The notes under the pieces: generated by a model
Seen by the model: the letters and a program-made list of their open reading frames with translations, nothing else
Told to the model about the DNA's origin: nothing
The model's database searches: none
In this document: piece after piece, positions 40,501 to 48,779 of the stretch
Layout of the letters: each line of letters begins with the position of its first letter
How positions within the stretch are numbered: the stretch's first letter is position 1
Assembly (NCBI GenBank): GCA_947627325.1
Contig: CANQVO010000002.1
Coordinates: 186,001 to 250,000, forward strand
DNA from: an uncultured Oscillospiraceae bacterium
GTDB taxonomy: Bacteria; Bacillota; Clostridia; Oscillospirales; Oscillospiraceae
Direction of reading: 5' to 3'
DNA length: 64,000 bases
Program-made: the position numbers and the translations under genes

Positions 40501-41780
40501 TGTACTCCCCTTTTTTTGATAAGAAGGGAAACCCTCTTGAGTTATCTAAAATTCGTTTTTCGCATCTGGGACAATTAAAAACGGTTGATGAAGGATATAA
40601 AGTTGAATACAAAGGATCTTTTGACAAGTCTGTAAAAGACAAGATTCCAGCCATTATTACCTCATTTGCTAATTCCGAAGGGGGATGGCTTATTATTGGA
40701 ATTGAAGATGACAGCCACGATGTTATTTGTATTCCCAAAATAAGGTCTGACTATAGCCAGACAATTTCACAGTTGCTGAAAGAAAGGACTTCCCCCATCC
40801 CATCTTTTGATTCCAGGTTTTTACGAAACCCCAAAAATAAAAATGAAGGTGTGTTGATAGTTGAGATTTACGAGGGAAAGTTTTCTCCATATGTAGCGAA
40901 CGGCACGGTGTATATTCGTAATGGAAGTAGCAAAGAACCTATAAAATCGGAACGAGCAACCATTGACTTTTTATATCAAAAAGCGCAGTCCTTTCAAAAT
41001 GAAGTGGCCGAGTTTTTCAGGAGAGATATCTATTTTCCAGAGAACGAAATTCGATTTGGGAATAGTAGGATAACTTACCCAATATGTAACATTTATTTTA
41101 AAAACATTCATCAATCTGGCCAAAAACAGCTAAAAACATATAATGATTATGACGAATTGCGTTCTCAGGTTACAGCGGTGCTTGATGGGGCAATATTTTC
41201 AAATATGCAACATTCTTTTAACTCACTAATTTTTAGACACCAAGCAATTGATCCATCAATGCCAAGTGTGACTCCAACAATGGAAATATTTTTTGATTTC
41301 TCCGCAAAATTACATATCCCTCTTGGGTTTACTGATGAATCCGAACACAAGGAAGCAATATCCAAGTTAAAACAAATGAATCTGATAAATGGCGACCAGA
41401 TTAAAATTTGTGGAGGTGTCAATGCGTTTAACGGGGTTTTTGGAGCTTTACTGAACTTAGCTGCTATCTATAAACATTATGAAATACCTATCGGCAATTT
41501 TGCTGTCTGCTTTGAGATGGAGAACGCAAATAACACAATATTATTTTTTGAAGGTTCGAAATATTGCGAGGAAATAAAGGAAAACGGGGTGCACTTTTGT
41601 AGTAGAGCACATAGCAAAAGCAAAACAATTTTTCTGAAGGATTATGGTTCACTTGACTATCGTTCTTTAGCTTCCGAGTTGGCCTATGATTTCTTTGCGG
41701 CTGAGTTTGGATTTTCCCCGTCAAAAAGTCCTGAAATGATAGCACAGGCGATAAGTGAAAAATATAAATTTGACGATTAA
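40500..41780 (+). CDS. Schlafen AlbA_2-domain protein
   Basis: 426 residues. The N-terminal AlbA_2 domain (GYKVEYKGSFDKSVKDKIPA, ITSFANSEGGWLIIGIEDD, VYIRNGSSKEPIKSERATI) is found in bacterial Schlafen-like proteins, some of which are nucleases or DNA binders in anti-phage systems. The remaining 260 residues are not recognised. The ATG overlaps the methyltransferase stop by one base with GGAGGTGA upstream, so the two are translated together and may form one system. Codons are strongly AT-rich, unlike the preceding gene. Confidence 0.8.
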   Translation: MYSPFFDKKGNPLELSKIRFSHLGQLKTVDEGYKVEYKGSFDKSVKDKIPAIITSFANSEGGWLIIGIEDDSHDVICIPKIRSDYSQTISQLLKERTSPIPSFDSRFLRNPKNKNEGVLIVEIYEGKFSPYVANGTVYIRNGSSKEPIKSERATIDFLYQKAQSFQNEVAEFFRRDIYFPENEIRFGNSRITYPICNIYFKNIHQSGQKQLKTYNDYDELRSQVTAVLDGAIFSNMQHSFNSLIFRHQAIDPSMPSVTPTMEIFFDFSAKLHIPLGFTDESEHKEAISKLKQMNLINGDQIKICGGVNAFNGVFGALLNLAAIYKHYEIPIGNFAVCFEMENANNTILFFEGSKYCEEIKENGVHFCSRAHSKSKTIFLKDYGSLDYRSLASELAYDFFAAEFGFSPSKSPEMIAQAISEKYKFDD

Positions 41781-42016
41781 ATTAGGCGTAGGTGGTCAAA
41801 ACTTACCTCAGTTTGAGGCATATTTTGACATTCTATTGATGTGGCAAAAGTTGCCTGTTTCCATTGAGGAACAGGCAACTTTTTGTAACCTTTTGGTGTT
41901 TCCGGCCTACTTCCCTCGATTTCTTTCCAAAATCGCTCTTTGTAACTGTGATAATAGCAGGGCGTGGCAGAGAATAGAGATAGGACACCCTCAATTTTGA
42001 ACTGGAGGTGTTCTGC
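41781..42016. repeat. Gap with element palindromes, copies 5 and 6
   Basis: 41796-41827 is TCAAAA..CCTCA-GTT-TGAGG..TTTTGA; 41985-42011 pairs ACACCCTC with GAGGTGT. No other gene is seen. Confidence 0.6.
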
Positions 42017-42166
42017 GTGAACAACCAGGCTAATACCCAGAGTGAAAAAACACTCAAGTACGGAAAAGCGGAGATAACTCTTTCTTTCTCCGATAGCGGC
42101 CCGACGCTTCAGAAATGTATCATCAATATTCTTTGCTCTTACATGACAAAAAAGCTGAAATTTTGA
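42017..42166 (+). CDS. Small conserved-looking ORF before the recombinase
   Basis: 49 residues from GTG 42017 with a perfectly spaced GGAGGTG: TLKYGKAEITLSFSDSGPTL is a compact beta-hairpin-like core. Similar tiny proteins (TnpW-like) often sit beside serine recombinases in clostridial elements; it might assist or direct recombination. Identification is from memory of such contexts, not from a firm motif. Confidence 0.55.
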   Translation: MNNQANTQSEKTLKYGKAEITLSFSDSGPTLQKCIINILCSYMTKKLKF

Positions 42167-42191
42167 CGAAATCGCTGATGTTTGCTATCAT
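42163..42191 (+). promoter_or_regulatory. Promoter of the serine recombinase gene
   Basis: TTGACG (42163-42168), 17 bp, TATCAT (42186-42191), 55 bp before the start; it overlaps the preceding small ORF's stop. Confidence 0.6.
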
Positions 42192-42245
42192 TATATTGCA
42201 GACATCGTTTCGCAAATTCGGCTTTTCGGCAGAAGGGAGCGTAGA

Positions 42246-43907
42246 ATGACCTTTGTGCGAAGCGAATCCAAAGAAAAAACCATTTCCATGAGGGAATGGC
42301 GGCTGGGTGCCTATACCCGGCTCAGTAAGGAGGATGGCGACAAGCCCCAAAGTGACAGCATCGAAAACCAGCAGAAGATCATCAACAACTACATCGACTG
42401 GATGAGACGGCAGGGGGAAAATGTGGCCTCTGTGGAGGTCTACACAGACGATGGATATGCTGGGGGCAACTTTGACCGGCCCGACTATAAGCGCCTGATT
42501 AGCGATATTGAGGCCGGGGCCGTTAACTGTATTATCTTCAAGGATCTGTCCCGCCTGGGGCGCAACTACCCAGAGCTGGGCCGGCTGCTGGAGGACTACT
42601 TTCCCAGCAAAGGCGTTCGGGTTATTTCCATTCTTAATAGCTTGGACAGTGTTAAAAGCCCGGAGACCTATTGCAGCTCCATCGTATCCTTCTCCAATAT
42701 TGTGAATGACGACTACATCCGCCAGCTCTCGGTCAAGATCAAAAGCACCCTGAACATGAAACGCAACGCCGGGGAGTTTATTGGCAACTATGCGCCCTAT
42801 GGGTATGTGAAAAGCCCGGAGGATCGCCATAAGCTGCTCATCGACCCGGAGGCCGCTGAAATCGTGCGGACGATCTTTGACTGGTATACCGAAGGGGCCA
42901 GCACCTCGGCCATTGTCAAGCGGCTGAACGCCCTCCACATCCCCCCTCCCTCTGTTTATAAGACAGAAAATGGCTGTAAAGGCTTTTCCCATCACTCCAG
43001 CGGTGGGAAAAAGCAAAACCTATGGAGCACTACCACGGTCAGCAGTATCCTGAAGGATGAAGTCTACATCGGAAATCTTGTGCAGGGAAAGTATAAAAGC
43101 GCCTCCTATCGCAGCAAGCGGATGGTGCCAAATGAACGGTCGAATTGGACGGTGATTGAGGGAACCCATGAGGCCATCATTTCCGATGAGCAGTTCACCC
43201 TTGTTCATGAGCGGTTCCAACGTCATGCCCGTGTCTCCGCCGGGCGGGAGGAACCCTACCTGTTGTCTGGCTTTGTATTTTGCGGCCGCTGTGGCCGGAG
43301 AATGAACCGCTGTGTGTCCAACGGCCATGCCCGGTTTCGCTGCCCTACAAGAACATACGCCCCTGAAAAATGCCAGGGGGAATCCATTTCCGAAAAACAG
43401 TTGGAGCAAATCGTCCTTCAAGCGGTCAGGTCACAAATATCTGAACTGGTAGACGCCCGTGCAGCGGTCATGGCGGCAAAAAGAGCCGCGAATGGCATAT
43501 CTGACGCCAGCGAGTATTCGGCGGCGCTGAGACGGGCTGAGAGGGAGAAAAAGCGGCTGACAGAGGCAAAGTTCCGCCTTTACGACAATCTCCAAAATGG
43601 ATTGATCGATGAAGCGGAGTATGGGCAGTTCCGAAGCCAGTACACAAAGGAAATCGCTGTGCAGGAGGAGTACATAGCCAAGCTGCAAGAAAGCCTTCAA
43701 AACCTAAAGAAAGCCCGTCGGGCCGATGATGAATTTGTGGAGTTCTTCAGCCAGTACGGCAACCTTCAAACCCTTGACCGGGCCACGGTCATCCATCTGA
43801 TCGACCATATCACAATCCATGACCGAGAGCATATTGAAGTCCATTTCAAATTCTCCTCAGAGCGGGAAAAAGTGCTGGATTTGGCGAAAAGCATAGAAGA
43901 AAGCTGA
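42246..43907 (+). CDS. Large serine recombinase
   Basis: 553 residues. Resolvase domain with catalytic Ser27 (GAYTRLSKEDGD), DGYAGGNFDRPDYKRL and DLSRLGRNYPELGRLLEDYF blocks; the recombinase domain (YAPYGYVKSPEDRHKLLID, TSAIVKRLN); a zinc ribbon (CGRCGRRMNRC, later RCPTR and KCQG); and a C-terminal coiled coil (about 410-500). Such enzymes cut at a central dinucleotide and integrate without replication. It is encoded 40 bp from the right end of the element and is the obvious agent for its insertion and excision. GAAGGGAG precedes the ATG. Confidence 0.93.
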   Translation: MTFVRSESKEKTISMREWRLGAYTRLSKEDGDKPQSDSIENQQKIINNYIDWMRRQGENVASVEVYTDDGYAGGNFDRPDYKRLISDIEAGAVNCIIFKDLSRLGRNYPELGRLLEDYFPSKGVRVISILNSLDSVKSPETYCSSIVSFSNIVNDDYIRQLSVKIKSTLNMKRNAGEFIGNYAPYGYVKSPEDRHKLLIDPEAAEIVRTIFDWYTEGASTSAIVKRLNALHIPPPSVYKTENGCKGFSHHSSGGKKQNLWSTTTVSSILKDEVYIGNLVQGKYKSASYRSKRMVPNERSNWTVIEGTHEAIISDEQFTLVHERFQRHARVSAGREEPYLLSGFVFCGRCGRRMNRCVSNGHARFRCPTRTYAPEKCQGESISEKQLEQIVLQAVRSQISELVDARAAVMAAKRAANGISDASEYSAALRRAEREKKRLTEAKFRLYDNLQNGLIDEAEYGQFRSQYTKEIAVQEEYIAKLQESLQNLKKARRADDEFVEFFSQYGNLQTLDRATVIHLIDHITIHDREHIEVHFKFSSEREKVLDLAKSIEES

Positions 43908-43937
43908 GAATACCCGAAAACTATGTAATTGGGAAAA

Positions 43938-44783
43938 TTATCCATAGGTCATCAGCAGAAGCTGGTCGGCGGCTTGGCCCAGGAGGCGGTAGTTGTGGCC
44001 CTCGTACAAAAGGCCGGGCTGCGTGGCGCTGGTCTTGGGGGCCAGGGCCACGATGACCGGGTAGCCCAGGGGGTTCAACGTCCGGCGCAGGCGGGCGATG
44101 AAGGCGGCGTAGGGCTCGGCGTCCTGGGCGAAGACGAACTCGAAGTCCACGTCCAGGCCCGCGTAGCCCCGCTCCTGAAGCCGCGCCACCAGGTTGGCCA
44201 CCAATCGGTCTTGAACGGCGGGGTCGTTGAGCACCAGGCTGGCCAGCTGGTTGGAAAAGCCGCCCTCCTGGGTCAGGGTGGACAGGTGCATCAGCGGAGC
44301 CACCCCCATCTGCTTGGCCGCGGCGATGAGGGAGCGGTCGTCCAGCTCCACCAGCTCCCCCGTCTCGGTGATGCCGTAGGTAAAGGGGGTCAGGTTGGTG
44401 AGGAAGGGCAGCGTCCGCTGGAGCAGGCCCTTGTCGATGTAGACGTAGGCGTAGCCGTTGACGCTGAGGGTCCCCCGCTTCTCCCCCCGGTAGCGCAAAA
44501 CCAGGGTCTGGCCGGGGTAGATGGCGCTCTCCCCTCTCAGATTGGGGTTGTTTTGCAAAAGGGTCCGCGCCGCCACCCCCGTCTCCCGGGCGATGGAGGC
44601 CAGGGTGTCGCCGCTCTGGACGGTGTAGGTCTGCTGGGGGTATCGCACCACGATGGTCTGGCCCACGGCCAGGCGGCTGGGGTCGGGCAGCTGGTTGTCC
44701 GCCATGAGCCGGGCGATGGAGACGCCGTACTCCTGGGCGATGGAGTAGAGGCTCTCCCCCGCCTTTACCACATGAATATCCAT
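43938..44783 (-). CDS. N-terminal part of interrupted LysM-GH18 spore cortex hydrolase (YaaH/SleL type)
   Basis: 281 residues: two LysM peptidoglycan-binding repeats (HVVKAGESLYSIAQEYGVSI at 3-22 and YTVQSGDTLASIARETGV near 52), then the first half of a GH18 barrel with the catalytic signature GLDVDFEF near residue 222. It stops three codons into the inserted element after LLLMTY. The rest is at 33753-34199. The intact enzyme, an N-acetylglucosaminidase acting on spore cortex during germination in Bacillus, would be about 427 residues. It follows the amidase gene by 11 bp. Confidence 0.88.
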   Translation of the reverse strand: MDIHVVKAGESLYSIAQEYGVSIARLMADNQLPDPSRLAVGQTIVVRYPQQTYTVQSGDTLASIARETGVAARTLLQNNPNLRGESAIYPGQTLVLRYRGEKRGTLSVNGYAYVYIDKGLLQRTLPFLTNLTPFTYGITETGELVELDDRSLIAAAKQMGVAPLMHLSTLTQEGGFSNQLASLVLNDPAVQDRLVANLVARLQERGYAGLDVDFEFVFAQDAEPYAAFIARLRRTLNPLGYPVIVALAPKTSATQPGLLYEGHNYRLLGQAADQLLLMTYG

Positions 44784-44794
44784 GGCCCGCCCCC

Positions 44795-45535
44795 CTAGAT
44801 CAGCGTGACAAAGTCCCGGCTGGCGTAGCCCACCGCGCCGTCAAAGCGCACCAGATACCACCCCTGCCACTGGTTGAGGACCGTCAGGCGGGCGCCGTCG
44901 TAGGCCTTGGCGATGACGGGGGCGGAGGTGTCCGGCCGGGCGCGGATGTTCAGATAGCCCCAGGACACGTCCACCACGGCGTTCTGGGGCGGCACGGGGG
45001 TCAGGAAGGGGATACCGAAGTATTCGGTGAGGGAGAGGACGATGTTCCGGGCGGCGGCGTCCAGGTTGGACTGGATCCAGGCGGCGTCGTCGGCGTTGTC
45101 GTGGTAGCCCAGCTCGATGAAGACGCTGGGGGCCCGGACACGGCGGACCTCCCCGATGGCGGTGGTGGTCTCGGCCCGGACCAGGTTGGGCAGGGGGTAG
45201 ATGGTCTTCAGGTTGTCCGCCACGATCCGGGCCGCCCGCTGGCCCTGGACAGAGCCGGGGAAATAGTAGACCACGATGCCCCGGATCTGGCCGTAGCGCC
45301 CATCGGGGGCGGCGTTGGAGTGGAGGGCCAGGTGAAGGTCGTAGCGGCCCTGGTTGGAGGCGGCGATGGAGCTGGCGGCGGTCATCTGCGGGGTGTTGCG
45401 GACATATTGGATGCCCGAGGCCACCAGGTAGGGCACCATGGCGTCGGCCAGCCGGTTCATCCACTCCTCCTCCGTGCCGCCGTTGACGTAGAGATTGTTT
45501 TCCTGGGTAGAGGGCGAGAGATAGATGGTGGGCAT
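44795..45535 (-). CDS. N-acetylmuramoyl-L-alanine amidase with C-terminal SH3 domain
   Basis: 246 residues: Amidase_3 domain in CwlC style (YLSPSTQENNLYVNGGTEEE, LHLALHSNAAPDG with a zinc His, FIELGYHDNADDAAW with the Glu) and a C-terminal SH3b domain (GYLNIRARPDTSAPVIAKA). No signal peptide, so it probably acts from the mother cell during spore formation or lysis, as CwlC does. ATG 45535 has AAGGAGG 9 nt upstream. It is in operon with the split GH18 gene. Confidence 0.88.
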   Translation of the reverse strand: MPTIYLSPSTQENNLYVNGGTEEEWMNRLADAMVPYLVASGIQYVRNTPQMTAASSIAASNQGRYDLHLALHSNAAPDGRYGQIRGIVVYYFPGSVQGQRAARIVADNLKTIYPLPNLVRAETTTAIGEVRRVRAPSVFIELGYHDNADDAAWIQSNLDAAARNIVLSLTEYFGIPFLTPVPPQNAVVDVSWGYLNIRARPDTSAPVIAKAYDGARLTVLNQWQGWYLVRFDGAVGYASRDFVTLI

Positions 45536-45646
45536 AGGAAAATACCTCCTTTTGCCCATGCTATGCCGCGCCGGCCCCATCGGTCTCTCCCCCGCGGCGG
45601 AAAACGGCCCGCCCCTTGCGAAAAAGGCGCGGGCACGGCTCTAGCA

Positions 45647-45678
45647 CGAAAAAAGCGAATGGCATAGGCCATTCGCTT
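45647..45678 (-). terminator. Intrinsic terminator of the his-rsmA operon
   Basis: Minus-strand stem AAGCGAATGG/CCATTCGCTT (arms 45678-45669 and 45662-45653) followed by six Ts. Confidence 0.88.
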
Positions 45679-45695
45679 CGTTTTTCTCTCTCCCG

Positions 45696-46547
45696 TCAGG
45701 CCAGGGCCTTAGCCAGGGCGGCAAACTCCGGGATGCCCAGGCGCTCGCCTCGGACGTCCTCGGGCAGACCCAGGCCGACGATGATCCGGGCCAGGGCCGC
45801 CTTGTCAAAACGCTCGCCGTAGGCGGCGGCCAGGCAGTTGAGCAGGGTCTTGCGCCGCTGGGCGAAGGCGGCCTTGACCACCCGGAAAAAGGCCCCCTCG
45901 TCCGCCACGCAGGACGGCCTGGGCTGGGGGGTGAGGGTCACCACCGCCGAGGTCACCTTGGGGGCGGGGAAAAAGCACTGGGGCGGCACCTCAAAGCGGT
46001 AGTCGCACCGGGCGTGGTACTGGCAGAAGACGGAAAAGGCCCCGTAGTCCGCCGTCCCCGGCTGGGCACAGACCCGCTTGGCCACCTCCCGCTGGATCAT
46101 CACGGTGATGGCGGCGAACCGCCTACTCTCCAGCAGGCGGGTCATCACCGGGGTGGTGATGTTGTAGGGGAGGTTGGCGCAGACGATGGGTGTAAAGCCG
46201 GAAAACTTGTCAGAAGAAAGCAGGGCCTCCAGGTCCAGTTTCATCACGTCACCTGGGATGACCTCTGTATTTTCAATGCCTGACAAGGTTTCGGCCAGTA
46301 CAGGCAGGAGGGACTTGTCCAGCTCCACCGCCACCACCTTGCCCGCCCGTTGGGCCAGTTGGACGGTGAGTGGCCCCACGCCGGGGCCGATCTCCAGGAC
46401 CAGGTGCTCCGGCCCCGCCCCGGAGGCGTCGGCGATGGCCGCTGGGATCTGGGGGTCGATGAGGAAATTCTGGCCCATGATCTTGGAAAAGCGGAAGCCG
46501 TGGCGGCCGAGCAGGGCCTGCAGCTGGCGTAGGTCGCACAGGTCCAT
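45696..46547 (-). CDS. rsmA: 16S rRNA (adenine1518/1519-N6)-dimethyltransferase
   Basis: KsgA/RsmA dimethylates A1518 and A1519 of 16S rRNA late in 30S assembly. 283 residues: MGQNFLIDPQIPAAIA, SAM-binding LEIGPGVGPLT near residue 51, VVAVELDKSL, the catalytic NLPYNITTPV near 125, and a helical C-domain (AAFAQRRKTLLNCLA). It starts one base after hisE stops, so it is the last gene of the his transcript, an unusual companion. Confidence 0.95.
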   Translation of the reverse strand: MDLCDLRQLQALLGRHGFRFSKIMGQNFLIDPQIPAAIADASGAGPEHLVLEIGPGVGPLTVQLAQRAGKVVAVELDKSLLPVLAETLSGIENTEVIPGDVMKLDLEALLSSDKFSGFTPIVCANLPYNITTPVMTRLLESRRFAAITVMIQREVAKRVCAQPGTADYGAFSVFCQYHARCDYRFEVPPQCFFPAPKVTSAVVTLTPQPRPSCVADEGAFFRVVKAAFAQRRKTLLNCLAAAYGERFDKAALARIIVGLGLPEDVRGERLGIPEFAALAKALA

Positions 46548-46548
46548 G

Positions 46549-46875
46549 TCAGCTCTCGTGGTCGGAGACGTGGAACTGCTTGAGGTTGCCGATCTTCTGG
46601 CTCCGCCGGTCCAACTCGGCGGTGACGTCGGTGAGGGGGATGCCCTCGTTGACCATCATCACCAGCACGTGGTAAAAGAGGTCGGCGATCTCCCCCACTG
46701 TCTCCTCCTTCTGGCCGTTTTTGGCGGCGATGATGGTCTCGGCGCACTCCTCCCCTACCTTCTTTAGGATCTTGTCCAGGCCCTTGTCGAAGAGGTAGCA
46801 GGTGTAGGAGCCCTCCTGGGGGTTGGCCCGGCGGTCCTCGATGACCTTGTAAAGTTCGGTAAAGACGTGTTTCAT
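46549..46875 (-). CDS. hisE: Phosphoribosyl-ATP pyrophosphohydrolase
   Basis: Second step of histidine synthesis: PR-ATP to PR-AMP plus PPi. 108 residues with VGEECAETIIAAKNG and EIADLFYHVLVMM, the MazG-like metal-binding helices. ATG 46875 begins just after hisI stops; an upstream extension would be in the wrong frame context. HisI and HisE are separate here, not fused. Confidence 0.94.
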   Translation of the reverse strand: MKHVFTELYKVIEDRRANPQEGSYTCYLFDKGLDKILKKVGEECAETIIAAKNGQKEETVGEIADLFYHVLVMMVNEGIPLTDVTAELDRRSQKIGNLKQFHVSDHES

Positions 46876-46876
46876 G

Positions 46877-47203
46877 TCAGGTTTCCTCCCAAATGGTGTT
46901 GAAAAAACAGCTTCTGGCCCCGGTGTGGCAGGTGGGGCCCAGGGGGGTGCAGAGGTAGAGGAGCGTGTCGGTGTCACAGTCGGTGACCACCTTGTGGACT
47001 TTTAGAAAGTGCCCCGAGCTCTCCCCCTTGTTCCACAGCTTCTGCCGGGAGCGGGACCAGAACCAGGCGGTCTTGGTCTCCAGGGTCAGCCGAACCGCCT
47101 CTCGGTCGGCAAAGCCCAGCATCAGCACCTCTTTGGTGTCCGCATCCTGGACGATGGCTGGGATCAGGGCGGATTTTTGAAAGAGCCGGTCCAAGTCAAA
47201 CAT
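46877..47203 (-). CDS. hisI: Phosphoribosyl-AMP cyclohydrolase
   Basis: Third step, opening the adenine ring. 108 residues: WFWSRSRQKLWNKGESSGH and the metal ligands DCDTDTLLYLC and TCHTGARSCFF. Normal length. It sits between hisF (14 bp upstream) and hisE. Confidence 0.95.
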   Translation of the reverse strand: MFDLDRLFQKSALIPAIVQDADTKEVLMLGFADREAVRLTLETKTAWFWSRSRQKLWNKGESSGHFLKVHKVVTDCDTDTLLYLCTPLGPTCHTGARSCFFNTIWEET

Positions 47204-47216
47204 GGCGTTCCCTCCC

Positions 47217-47972
47217 CTACCGCACCGGGATGCTCCGGCCGCGGAGATAGTCCTTCACCTGGGGCACCGTCAGCTCCCCGAAGTGGAACAGCGAGGCGGC
47301 CAGGGCGGCGTCGCACCCGGTCCGCTCAAACACCTCCGCGAAGTGCTCCAGCGCGCCGCAGCCGCCGGAGGCGATGACCGGGATGCCCACCGCGTCGGTG
47401 ACCGCTTTTGTCAGCGGCAGGTCAAAGCCCGCCTTGGTGCCGTCCGCGTCCATGGAAGTGAGCAGGATCTCCCCCGCCCCCAGGGCCTCCGCCTCCCGGG
47501 CCCAGGCCACGGCGTCTATGCCGGTGAAGACGCGGCCGCCGTGAACCACCACCTCCCAGGAGCCGGCGGGGTTTTTCTTGGCGTCGATAGCCACCACCAC
47601 ACACTGGCTCCCAAACCGCTGGGCGGCCCGGGAGATGAGGGTCTTGTCCTGGATGGCGGCGGAGTTCACCGAGATCTTGTCCGCCCCGGAGCGGAGGAGC
47701 AGTTGGAAGTCCTCCAAGGTGCGGATACCGCCCCCCACCGTCAGGGGGACGAAGACCTGGGCGGCGGTGGCCTCCACCACCTGGGCCACCGTGGCCCGGT
47801 GCTCATGGGTGGCGGTGATGTCCAGAAAGACGATCTCATCCGCCCCCTGGTCGGAGTAGTATTTCGCCAGGGCCACCGGGTCCCCGGCGTCCCGGAGGCC
47901 CACAAAGTTGACCCCCTTCACCACCCTGCCGTCCTTCACGTCCAGGCAGGGGATGATCCGCTTGGCTAACAA
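47217..47972 (-). CDS. hisF: Imidazole glycerol phosphate synthase subunit HisF
   Basis: Cyclase subunit that with HisH makes IGP and AICAR. (beta/alpha)8 barrel of 251 residues: [19 protein letters not shown] with the catalytic Asp11 equivalent, [24 protein letters not shown] (the second catalytic Asp) and PVIASGGCG. Start is TTG 47972, giving the family N-terminus [11 protein letters not shown] and near-standard length; another TTG lies seven codons upstream. Confidence 0.94.
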   Translation of the reverse strand: MLAKRIIPCLDVKDGRVVKGVNFVGLRDAGDPVALAKYYSDQGADEIVFLDITATHEHRATVAQVVEATAAQVFVPLTVGGGIRTLEDFQLLLRSGADKISVNSAAIQDKTLISRAAQRFGSQCVVVAIDAKKNPAGSWEVVVHGGRVFTGIDAVAWAREAEALGAGEILLTSMDADGTKAGFDLPLTKAVTDAVGIPVIASGGCGALEHFAEVFERTGCDAALAASLFHFGELTVPQVKDYLRGRSIPVR

Positions 47973-48010
47973 CCCTTCACCGCCCCCTTTCAAAGCCCTG
48001 CATTTGCACA

Positions 48011-48046
48011 GCTAATCATCATTTGCCAAAGCTAACAATGATTAGC
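48011..48046. repeat. Hairpin in the hisA-hisF spacer
   Basis: GCTAATCAT (48011-48019) and ATGATTAGC (48038-48046) form a 9-bp stem in the only sizeable gap of the his operon. Confidence 0.55.
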
Positions 48047-48053
48047 AAAGCCG

Positions 48054-48779
48054 TTATTCCTGCGCTCCGGCCTCTTGGATGGCCTGGGACAGGTCCAGCG
48101 TCCCGGCGTAGTACGCCTTGCCGATGATGGCGGCGTAGAGGCCCATGTCCCGCAGGCGCTTTACGTCCTCCAGGGTGGTCACCCCGCCGGAGGCCACGAT
48201 CCTGCACCCGGGCACCGCCTTTTGCAGGGCAGCCAGCCGGTCAAAGGAGGGGCCGGAGAGCATCCCGTCGGTGGCAATGTCGGTAAAGACCATCACCTTG
48301 ACCCCCTTTTCCGCCATGGAGCGGGCGAAGTCCAGGTAATCCAGGCCGCTGTCCGTCTCCCAGCCGGAGGTGCGGACCCGGCCGTCCAGGGAGTCGATGC
48401 CCACGGCGGTCTGCTCCGGGCACCAGCGCAGGGCGTAGTCCACCAGGGCGGGGTTGGTCACCGCCGCCGAGCCGATGACCGCCCGGGCCGCCCCGGCGCC
48501 CACGGCGGTGATCAGGTCGGGCTCGGAGCGCAGACCGCCCCCCAGCTCCACTTTTAGCCCGGACTGGCGGATGACGGCGTCGATGATGGGGAAGTTCTGC
48601 CGCCGCCCGTTCCGGGCCCCGTCCAGGTCCACCATGTGGATCCACTTCGCCCCGGCCTCCCGGAAGGCCCGGGCGGTGTCCAGGGCACTGGCGGCCACCT
48701 GGTGGGCGGTGTCGAACTCCCCTTTTCGCAGACGGACGCACTGGCCGTCCTTCAAGTCGATGGCGGGCAACAGGATCAT
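48054..48779 (-). CDS. hisA: ProFAR isomerase
   Basis: Fourth step: isomerises ProFAR to PRFAR. 241-residue barrel: LLPAIDLKDGQCVRL with the catalytic Asp, LGGGLRSEPDL, VFTDIATDGMLSGPSFD with the second Asp, IVASGGVTTLEDV. Four-base overlap with hisH. Confidence 0.95.
   Translation of the reverse strand: MILLPAIDLKDGQCVRLRKGEFDTAHQVAASALDTARAFREAGAKWIHMVDLDGARNGRRQNFPIIDAVIRQSGLKVELGGGLRSEPDLITAVGAGAARAVIGSAAVTNPALVDYALRWCPEQTAVGIDSLDGRVRTSGWETDSGLDYLDFARSMAEKGVKVMVFTDIATDGMLSGPSFDRLAALQKAVPGCRIVASGGVTTLEDVKRLRDMGLYAAIIGKAYYAGTLDLSQAIQEAGAQE

Larger units (their letters stand above)
34198..43946. mobile_element. 9.75-kb serine-recombinase element interrupting a spore hydrolase gene
   Basis: Bounded by TA at 34198-34199 and 43945-43946. 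Removing 9,747 bp fuses the two gene halves in frame. The ends joined on the excised circle would read ATCCATATGGAT, a perfect palindrome, as expected of a serine-recombinase attP. The cargo is AT-richer than the chromosome: toxin-antitoxin, SANT-repeat HNH protein, restriction-methyltransferase, Schlafen-like protein, a small ORF and the recombinase at the right end. No conjugation or replication genes are present. Confidence 0.9.

Noticed and set aside
34200-43946. Conjugative or mobilizable element
   Set aside because: No relaxase, coupling protein or type IV secretion genes are present, and no replication gene.
45540-45600. A sigma-E or sigma-K promoter before the amidase-GH18 operon
   Set aside because: CATAGCAT resembles a -10, but no matching -35 is seen at the right spacing.
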